Positions 58,614 through 64,000 of a DNA stretch of 64,000 nt are shown here, in pieces. The DNA comes from Burkholderiales bacterium (GTDB taxonomy: Bacteria; Pseudomonadota; Gammaproteobacteria; Burkholderiales; Casimicrobiaceae). The notes under the pieces were generated by a model. It was not told the DNA's origin. It was given only the letters and a program-made list of their open reading frames with translations, and searched no databases. Both the position numbers and the translations under genes were made by a program. Location of the stretch: positions 50,703-114,702 of the forward strand of contig JADZDD010000005.1 of the NCBI GenBank assembly GCA_020851235.1, given 5' to 3'. Positions within the stretch are counted from its first letter, which is position 1; every line of letters begins with the position of its first letter.

Positions 58614-59948
58614 TCACAGGTTCTGAAGTACGACGTCGAAGCGCTCGACGAGCGCGTCGACGGTTGCCGTGGTGTGCTGCAGGCTCACGAAGCCGCGCGC
58701 ACCCGTGATGTGCACGCCTTGCGCAAGGAGGCCGTCCCACACGCGCTTGCGCAACGCCTTGTCCTCGCCCAGGGCATCGCGCACGTTGGCGACGTCGGCG
58801 TCATCGAAGTGCAGATGGAACAAGGGCCCGACACCGAACACGCGACCAGGGACCCCGCGCCGGGCGAACACGCCACGCAAACCCTCGCGGGCGCGCTCGC
58901 CGAGCGTGAACAGGTGCTCGTAGGCGCCGGGGCGTCCAAGCAATTCGACCGTCTTCGCCCCGCCCGCCGCCGCGACCGCCTGGCCGGCAAAGGTGCCCGC
59001 GAGATAGACCGGCGCGCGCGCGCTCTTGCCGAAGAGCGCCTTCATGATGGTGGCCGGACCGCCGATCGCGCCGTTGGGATAGCCGGCGCCGATGATCTTG
59101 CCCAGCGTGGTCAAGTCGGGACGCACGCCGTAGTGTTCCTGCGCGCCACCCAGGCCGAAGCGAAAGCCGGTGACGATCTCGTCGAAGACGAGCAGTGCGC
59201 CGTGCTCGGTGGTGATGTCGCGCACCGCCTGCAGAAATCCCGGCTGCGGCGCGATGAAGCGCTGGAACGGCTCCATGATGACGCAGGCGACACGGCTGCC
59301 GTGCTCGGCCATGATGCGGCGAAGCGCGGCAGCATCGTTGAACGGTGCGACGAGGCACAGGTCCTGGATCGCCCGCGGGATGCCGACACAATCGGGAATC
59401 GGGCGCGTATCCGGCGCACGGGCACGATCCGCGGGCCCCAGCGGCGCGAGCTTGTTGCTGAGCGAAACCATGTCGAGGTGCCCGTGGTACGCGCCCTCGA
59501 AGCGGACGATGAGATCACGCCCCGTATACGCCCGCGCCATGCGAATGGCGTGCAACGTGGCCTCGGTTCCCGACACCACGAGCTTCACGCACTCGATCGA
59601 CGGCACGGCTGCGACGATGCGTTCGGCGAGTTCGATCGCGGCCACGTTGAGCGCACCGAAGTTGCCTCCAGCCTCGACCTGCTGGCGCAGCGCCGCCAGC
59701 ACCTCGGGGTGCGCGTGTCCGGCCACGAGTGCACCTGACGACAGGTGGAAATCCAGGTACTCGCGTCCGTCGACATCGAAGATCCGGTCGCCGGCGCCGC
59801 GCGCCATCACGAGCGGCATGGGCCGCGTGTCGGCGGCGGTGAGGCGGGCGTCGGGAAAGACCGCAGCAGCGCGCTGCCCCAGCGCGCCGGCGCGCGGACC
59901 CGCGGCGGGAGTTGCCGGAGCCCTTTCGATTTCAGTGGTGACTGTCAT
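58614..59948 (-). CDS. Class III aminotransferase, glutamate-1-semialdehyde aminomutase-like
   Basis: A 444-residue fold-type I PLP enzyme of aminotransferase class III. It has GREYLDFHLSSGALVAGHAHPEVLAAL, the VSGTEATLHAIRMARAYTGRD helix, EGAYHGHLDM, VFDEIVTGFRFGLGG, and the PLP lysine Lys284 in TTLGKIIGAGYPNGAIGG. These features resemble HemL, but an N-terminal extension, catabolic company, and the QRFIAPQPGFLQAVRD variation argue against heme synthesis. The ATG at 59948 lies next to the divergent regulator gap. It leads the hyuA-hyuB-SDR genes. A role as transaminase or racemase for an amino acid or amide product is inference. Confidence 0.88.
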   Translation of the reverse strand: MTVTTEIERAPATPAAGPRAGALGQRAAAVFPDARLTAADTRPMPLVMARGAGDRIFDVDGREYLDFHLSSGALVAGHAHPEVLAALRQQVEAGGNFGALNVAAIELAERIVAAVPSIECVKLVVSGTEATLHAIRMARAYTGRDLIVRFEGAYHGHLDMVSLSNKLAPLGPADRARAPDTRPIPDCVGIPRAIQDLCLVAPFNDAAALRRIMAEHGSRVACVIMEPFQRFIAPQPGFLQAVRDITTEHGALLVFDEIVTGFRFGLGGAQEHYGVRPDLTTLGKIIGAGYPNGAIGGPATIMKALFGKSARAPVYLAGTFAGQAVAAAGGAKTVELLGRPGAYEHLFTLGERAREGLRGVFARRGVPGRVFGVGPLFHLHFDDADVANVRDALGEDKALRKRVWDGLLAQGVHITGARGFVSLQHTTATVDALVERFDVVLQNL

Positions 59949-60003
59949 GCCTGACCTCCGTGCGGCGAGGCGGCGTTGGCCGCCGGTCGTGAATGTATCT
60001 CGT

Positions 60004-60024
60004 ATAGGACTTATATTGTTCTAT
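60004..60024. promoter_or_regulatory. Inverted repeat in divergent aminotransferase/gntR gap, candidate operator
   Basis: The 251-base gap contains an AT-rich island (59995-60040). Within it ATAGGAC (60004-60010) and GTTCTAT (60018-60024) form an inverted repeat (six of seven positions) around TTATATT; the flanks CTCG and CGAG extend it with a one-base shift. It is the natural site for the adjacent GntR/HutC protein. No clean -35/-10 pair could be assigned. Confidence 0.5.
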
Positions 60025-60199
60025 CGAGAATACTAATTCGCCGGCGCGATCGTGTCAAGCGGGCGTCGACCCGGCTTGGCGACGCCGTGCCGCATGCGCG
60101 GCCGCGCGGCACCTTCGCACCGCCGCGCCCGTGCGAGAATCCCCACTGCACCCGAGCCGCGCGCGACGCCACCCGCGTCGCGCACCGAATCCTCGCCCG

Positions 60200-61072
60200 A
60201 TGACAAATCCGACCGCACGCGTGACCAAGGCCTCACGAGCGCGCAGCCCGCGCCGTCAGGATGCGACCGCCGACGCGCCAGCGCCGTCGCGGGCGGGCAC
60301 GCCGGGGCGGGCGCGACCGCAGCTCGTCTCGGACGTCGTTCCGCGGTACTACCAGGTCTATTCGGTCCTGCGCCAGCGGCTACTGGCGGGCGCCTGGCCC
60401 GCCGATCGTCCAATGCCCACCGAGGAGGCATTCGCTGCCGAATTTGCCGTGGCTCGGGTCACGATCCGCAATGCGCTGCGGCTCCTCGAGCAGGAGCACC
60501 TCATCACGCGCGAGCGCGGCCGGGGGACGTTTGCGGTGGCGCCGCACACGCCGGAGCGGCTCAACTTCGGCGGTTTGCTGGAAGCCTTCGCCGATGCGGA
60601 GCGCAAGACGCAGGTGCGGCTGCTGTCGTTCGACCGGGTCGCCTTGCCGGCAGAGGCCGCGCAGTTGCTCGAGTGTCCCGTGGGATCCGTCGGCCTCGCG
60701 ATCGACCGCGTGCGCTCCGATCGCATCGGGCCCTTCTCGTACACGCGGTGCTATCTGCGCGAGCCGGAGGCGGCACTCGTCACGCGCGATCGCATCGGCA
60801 ACCGCACGGTGCTCGCGACACTGGTGGCCGCGGGCGTGGACGCCGGCGCCGCCGAACAACGCGTGAGTGCGACGCTTGCCGATCTCGACGTGGCGCGCCT
60901 GCTGCACGTCGACGTTGGCGCGCCGCTCGTCAAGCTCACGCGCATCGTGCGCGACACCGGTGAGCGGCCGATCGAACTGATCCAGGGCCTGTATCGGCCG
61001 GACCGCTACGAATACCGCGTCAAGGTCTCGCGCAGCGCCGGCAGCGAGACGCCGCAGTGGGTGTTGAAATAG
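60200..61072 (+). CDS. GntR-family regulator, HutC/UTRA type
   Basis: A 290-residue GntR regulator. A basic, low-complexity leader of about 45 residues precedes the winged helix PRYYQVYSVLRQRLLAGAWP and LPTEEAF-like PMPTEEAFAAEFAVARVTIRNALRLLEQEHLI split through the DNA-binding domain, then GRGTFAVAP. The UTRA effector domain (about 120-285) includes GPFSYTRCYL and AEQRVSATLADLDVARLLHVD. The ATG at 60200 is the first suited to this frame, though no good ribosome site is seen; a frame upstream start at 60131 is also open. Divergent from the aminotransferase operon, which it probably controls. Confidence 0.9.
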   Translation: MTNPTARVTKASRARSPRRQDATADAPAPSRAGTPGRARPQLVSDVVPRYYQVYSVLRQRLLAGAWPADRPMPTEEAFAAEFAVARVTIRNALRLLEQEHLITRERGRGTFAVAPHTPERLNFGGLLEAFADAERKTQVRLLSFDRVALPAEAAQLLECPVGSVGLAIDRVRSDRIGPFSYTRCYLREPEAALVTRDRIGNRTVLATLVAAGVDAGAAEQRVSATLADLDVARLLHVDVGAPLVKLTRIVRDTGERPIELIQGLYRPDRYEYRVKVSRSAGSETPQWVLK

Positions 61073-61103
61073 CTGCGCCTGCGGTGCGCCCTGCGCGCGC
61101 CGC

Positions 61104-62096
61104 TCAATGACTGCGACGCCAACTGTCGATCTCGCGCTCGATCGCCTCGGCGACGTACGCGCGCAGGAGATCGCCGACGTGCTGGTTGATCGTCGCGACC
61201 AGGTCGGCACTCGCCCGATCGACGATCGGTTGCAGGCGAACGGCGAGCTGCTCGCGCAGGCCCGTATCGGTGAAGATGTCGATGCGCTGCAGGACCTGCA
61301 TGCGCACGTCTTCCGCGACGCCCTGCCAGTAGGCGTCGTCACGGCTCGCCGCGGCCGGCACCGTCTCCGGTGCGATTGGCGACCCGCTCGCGAGTTCGAC
61401 GACGGGGTCGCTGCGCGACGCGATCTGGGGCGCGATCGGCGCGAACGCGGGCTCGAAGGTCGGCTCGATCGCCGGGACGACGATCGACTCGATCGGCGCC
61501 TCGATCGCCGCAGCGATCGCAGGCTCAAGCGTCGGCTCGCTCGGTGCCTCGAACGTCGGCTCGATCGGTGCCGCCGCGGTCGGCTCCGCTTCGGGCACGA
61601 CCTCGGCATCGAACGCGGCATCGTCCGCAAGCGCGGGCTCGTCGACCTCGACCACACCGAGCCACGTGTCAGGCACGGCATCGCTCACCGTCACGTCATC
61701 GCTGGGCGCAAGCAACCCATCCGTGAAGTCGGCGTCGTCGATATCCACGACCTCCGACGCAGCGCTCGCAAGAGGCGGTGCCACCGACGGTGCCACCACC
61801 ACGCGCTCGGTCAACATCGGGATCGAATCGTTCTCGTCGGGCGTGACGATCGAATCGCCATCGGGCGTGACGATCGAGTCATCTTCGTGCGGCGTGACGA
61901 GCGAGTCACCCTCGTCCGCTTCCTGCGGCAGAGCCGGCGCGGGTGCGCGCACCAGCGCCCCGCGGCCGCGCAGCACGCGCGCCTCCGGCACCGTGTGAGC
62001 CACGTCGGTCAGTACAGGAATGTCGTCGACCTGCGGCGTCCGATTGCGCCGCATCAGCGCATCGGCCTGATCGAGCAGTTCGCGTGCCGTGGGCAC
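61104..62096 (-). CDS. Repetitive acidic protein downstream of holC, unknown function
   Basis: I do not recognise a function. The 330-residue product starts with TARELLDQADALMRRNRTPQVDDIPVLTDV, a segment that looks conserved, then a low-complexity middle (about residues 75-255) rich in Pro, Ala, Glu, Asp with short repeats DSIVTP (two copies plus variants) and EPTFE/IEAPIE. The last 75 residues form a helical domain: YWQGVAEDVRMQVLQRID, LREQLAVRLQPIVDRASADLVATI and VGDLLRAYVAEAIEREIDSW. It has no signal peptide or membrane helix. The GTG at 62096 is one base after the holC stop; a unit so placed (pepA-holC-this) suggests one operon. The organisation with conserved ends and a variable linker suggests a two-ended scaffold. 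Confidence 0.75.
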   Translation of the reverse strand: MPTARELLDQADALMRRNRTPQVDDIPVLTDVAHTVPEARVLRGRGALVRAPAPALPQEADEGDSLVTPHEDDSIVTPDGDSIVTPDENDSIPMLTERVVVAPSVAPPLASAASEVVDIDDADFTDGLLAPSDDVTVSDAVPDTWLGVVEVDEPALADDAAFDAEVVPEAEPTAAAPIEPTFEAPSEPTLEPAIAAAIEAPIESIVVPAIEPTFEPAFAPIAPQIASRSDPVVELASGSPIAPETVPAAASRDDAYWQGVAEDVRMQVLQRIDIFTDTGLREQLAVRLQPIVDRASADLVATINQHVGDLLRAYVAEAIEREIDSWRRSH

Positions 62097-62097
62097 G

Positions 62098-62523
62098 TCA
62101 GGTCCACGTCCGCACGTCGTGGGTACGCAATTCGTATCCACGCTCGCGGTAGTAGCGAAAGCGCTGCCGGCCGGCAAGCACGTCGGCGTCGGCCGTGGTC
62201 ACCACCTCGACCAGACGCTCGAAGCGACTGAAGAACGGTGGGGGCTCGTCACACAGGTTCACGAGCACGACGGCGGGTCCCGCGTGGTCGAGCCGGTGGT
62301 CGATCCACACCGGGGTCGCCGGCGCGAGCGCCGAGTCCATCCGGCAATGCGGGAAGAAGCCGGTGGCGCGCGCGGTCCACAGGAGGTGGTCCAGGCGATC
62401 GGTCGTCGCGGCGTCGGGGGTGAGGACGCGTATCGGCGTGCGCGCCTGCGCCTCGTCGGCCACCAACTGTGCCACCACGGCCAGGCGATCGCTGGCCGAG
62501 TGATAAAAGTCGACGACCGTCAT
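62098..62523 (-). CDS. holC: DNA polymerase III subunit chi
   Basis: The chi subunit links the clamp loader to single-strand binding protein. The 141-residue protein starts TVVDFYHSASDRLAVVAQLVADE and includes RIRVLTPDA-type APIRVLTPDAATTDRLDHLLW, and TPVWIDHRLDH, PAVVLVNLCDEPPPFFSRFERLVEVV and AGRQRFRYYRERGYELRTHD, all typical of the family. The ATG at 62523 is 14 bases after pepA, the conserved pepA-holC neighbourhood. Confidence 0.93.
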   Translation of the reverse strand: MTVVDFYHSASDRLAVVAQLVADEAQARTPIRVLTPDAATTDRLDHLLWTARATGFFPHCRMDSALAPATPVWIDHRLDHAGPAVVLVNLCDEPPPFFSRFERLVEVVTTADADVLAGRQRFRYYRERGYELRTHDVRTWT

Positions 62524-62537
62524 GGGCCGTGCGCGCG

Positions 62538-64000
62538 CTACGGCGCCGCGCTCTCCCGTGCGGCGAGCCACGTGGCGAGCAGCGGGACGGGGCGTCCGGT
62601 GGCGCCCTTCTCCTTCCCCTCCTTCCACGCGGTACCGGCGATGTCGAGGTGCGCCCAGTCGTACTTCTTGGCAAAGCGCGAGAGGAAACAGGCAGCGGTG
62701 ATGCTGCCGCCGGGCCGCCCTGCGACATTTGCGAAGTCGGCGAAATTGCTCGCAAGCCCCTCCTGGTAGTCGTCCCACAGCGGCATCTGCCACGCGCGAT
62801 CGTGCGCGTCCTCGCCGGCGGCAAGCAGCGCCCGCGCCAACGCGTCGTTATTGCTGAACAGGCCACTGGCGACATGGCCGAGCGCAATGACCATGGCGCC
62901 GGTGAGCGTTGCGATGTCGACGACGGCGTCCGGTTCATAGCGCTCGGCGTAGGTCAGCGCATCGGCAAGAATGAGGCGGCCTTCGGCGTCGGTGTTGAGC
63001 ACCTCGATCGTCTGCCCCGACATGCTCGTATAGATGTCACCGGGCCGCGTGGCGCGCCCGGAAGGCATGTTTTCGCACGCCGGAATGAGGCCCACCACGT
63101 TCACCGCGGCGCGCATTCCCGCAATCGCCCGGAAGGTGCCCAGCACCGACGCCGCGCCGCACATGTCGAACTTCATCTCGTCCATGCTGGCCGCCGGCTT
63201 GATCGAGATGCCGCCGGTATCGAAAGTGATGCCCTTGCCGACGAGCACGCAAGGCTTCGCCTGCTTGCGCTGCGCCTGCATGTACTCGAGCACGATGAAG
63301 CGCGGTGGCTCGTCGCTGCCGTTGGTGACCGAAAGGAACGAGCCCATCTTGAGCGCCTCGATCTCCTTGCGCTCGAGCACCTTGCACTGGATCGCAGGAA
63401 ACTCGGCGGCCAGCTGCTGCGCCCGCTCGCCGAGGTACGTGGGCGTGCACACGTTGGCGGGCAGATTGCCCAGATCCCGGGCGAGATCGACGCCGGCGGC
63501 GATCGCCATCCCCTGCGCCGCAGCCTTCTCGCCGGCCGCGAGGTCGGAGCGCTGCGGCACGGACAGGGTGAGCTTGCGCAGCGGCCGCCGCACCTCGGTG
63601 GGCTGGCTCTTGAGCTGCTCGAACCGGTACACGGTCTCCATCGCCACCACGACCGCATGCTCGACGCGCCAGACGACCTCGCGCCGCTTCACCTTCTCCT
63701 CGGTGAGATAGATCACCGCCTCGTAGGAGCCCGTTTCGTTGAGCAGCTTGACCGTGGAGCGAATCGCGGTCCGGAACTCGCGATCGCGGAAGTCCCGCTC
63801 CTTGCCGAGCCCGATGAGCAGCACCCGATCGGCGAGGGTACCGCGGACGTTGTGCAGCAAGAGCGTGGCGCCGAGCTTGCCCTCCATGTCGCCACGACGG
63901 ATGATTTCGCTGATGTAGCCGTTGCTCGCGCGATCGATGAGCTCGGCCGACAGCGACAACTTGCGGTTGTCGAACACGCCGACCACGACACAGGCACTTC
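62538..64000 (-). CDS. pepA: Leucyl aminopeptidase PepA, N-terminus cut by window edge
   Basis: PepA is a zinc/manganese leucine aminopeptidase and, in E. coli, a DNA-binding accessory factor. The visible 487 residues contain GFDNRKLS-type start SACVVVGVFDNRKL, DLGNLPANVCTPTYL, LVGKGITFDTGGISIKPAASMDEMKFDMCGAASV split across the metal site, GLIPACENMPSGRATRPGDI, NTDAEGRLILADALTYAE, and the tail NFADFANVAGRPGGSITAACFLSRF. These contain the metal ligands and the catalytic Lys and Arg. The frame stays open to the edge at 64000 in the E. coli-like sequence SACVVVGVF, so the true start and about 10-20 more residues lie outside the window. Confidence 0.97.
   Translation of the reverse strand, partial: SACVVVGVFDNRKLSLSAELIDRASNGYISEIIRRGDMEGKLGATLLLHNVRGTLADRVLLIGLGKERDFRDREFRTAIRSTVKLLNETGSYEAVIYLTEEKVKRREVVWRVEHAVVVAMETVYRFEQLKSQPTEVRRPLRKLTLSVPQRSDLAAGEKAAAQGMAIAAGVDLARDLGNLPANVCTPTYLGERAQQLAAEFPAIQCKVLERKEIEALKMGSFLSVTNGSDEPPRFIVLEYMQAQRKQAKPCVLVGKGITFDTGGISIKPAASMDEMKFDMCGAASVLGTFRAIAGMRAAVNVVGLIPACENMPSGRATRPGDIYTSMSGQTIEVLNTDAEGRLILADALTYAERYEPDAVVDIATLTGAMVIALGHVASGLFSNNDALARALLAAGEDAHDRAWQMPLWDDYQEGLASNFADFANVAGRPGGSITAACFLSRFAKKYDWAHLDIAGTAWKEGKEKGATGRPVPLLATWLAARESAAP

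Noticed and set aside
58614..59948. True heme-pathway glutamate-1-semialdehyde aminomutase (hemL)
   Set aside because: It shares the fold and PLP site, but the operon with hyuA-hyuB and a GntR regulator and the deviating sequence around the middle make a catabolic class III aminotransferase more likely.

Overview
The window is very GC-rich (about two thirds GC by eye), densely packed, and built of long, translationally coupled operons. Gene content points to a betaproteobacterium, probably Burkholderiales or a close relative: a Bug/TctC-type and several TRAP/ABC-type orphan binding proteins, a PilE-FimT-PilV-PilW-PilX-PilY1 minor pilin operon, a RibBX-type riboflavin protein, and the recA-recX, pepA-holC, glyA-nrdR-ribD-ribE and typA-type housekeeping blocks. 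No phage, insertion sequence, tRNA, rRNA or CRISPR was recognised, so this reads as ordinary chromosome with some accessory catabolic blocks.

Layout. 1-6.8 kb (minus): recX (cut by the window edge), recA, pncC, pgpA, thiL, an orphan iron-type binding protein, nusB, ribH and ribBX, read in the reverse of that order as a riboflavin-NusB-thiamin-lipid-DNA repair series. 6.8-8.8 kb (minus): a fumarylacetoacetate hydrolase-family gene and glutaryl-CoA dehydrogenase. 8.9-18.7 kb (plus): type IV pilus minor pilins and a very large PilY1 tip adhesin, followed by a TonB-like gene. 19.6-24.7 kb (minus): mmsA, then glyA-nrdR-ribD-ribE. 24.8-32.6 kb: a TRAP transporter (dctQ, dctM) plus two near-identical binding proteins in opposite orientation flanking a metallo-beta-lactamase-fold gene and a LysR regulator; a 570-bp non-coding gap here holds a striking array of direct and inverted repeats. 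32.6-42.1 kb: a conserved unknown gene, pmbA, darP(yjgA), mog, mtfA, rmuC, a DUF2891 gene and typA. 42.1-46.4 kb (minus): a coupled tctC-sulfatase-lactonase-cytochrome b561 operon. 46.7-51.1 kb: rhlE-type helicase converging with valS. 51.4-61.1 kb: a catabolic block with NIPSNAP, UbiD-family decarboxylase, HbpS/GlcG, SDR, HyuB, HyuA, a class III aminotransferase and a divergent GntR/HutC regulator. 61.1-64 kb (minus): pepA (cut by the edge), holC and a repetitive acidic protein.

How the genes work together. Riboflavin synthesis is split between ribBX-ribH and ribD-ribE; the C-terminal half of RibBX lacks the cyclohydrolase II zinc cysteines, so a separate RibA should lie outside the window. 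The pilin genes form one coupled operon that would prime and cap type IV pili. The TRAP genes form one importer with two alternative binding proteins. The 54-60 kb genes look like a GntR-controlled pathway for a cyclic amide or related compound.

Points most worth following up: the 27.4-27.9 kb repeat array, whose five left-hand decamers are matched by five complementary right-hand decamers; a GAAC-N4-GTTC palindrome in the recA promoter, unlike the usual betaproteobacterial LexA box; the Cys-rich, lower-GC insert in PilY1; and the uncharacterised catabolic cluster.
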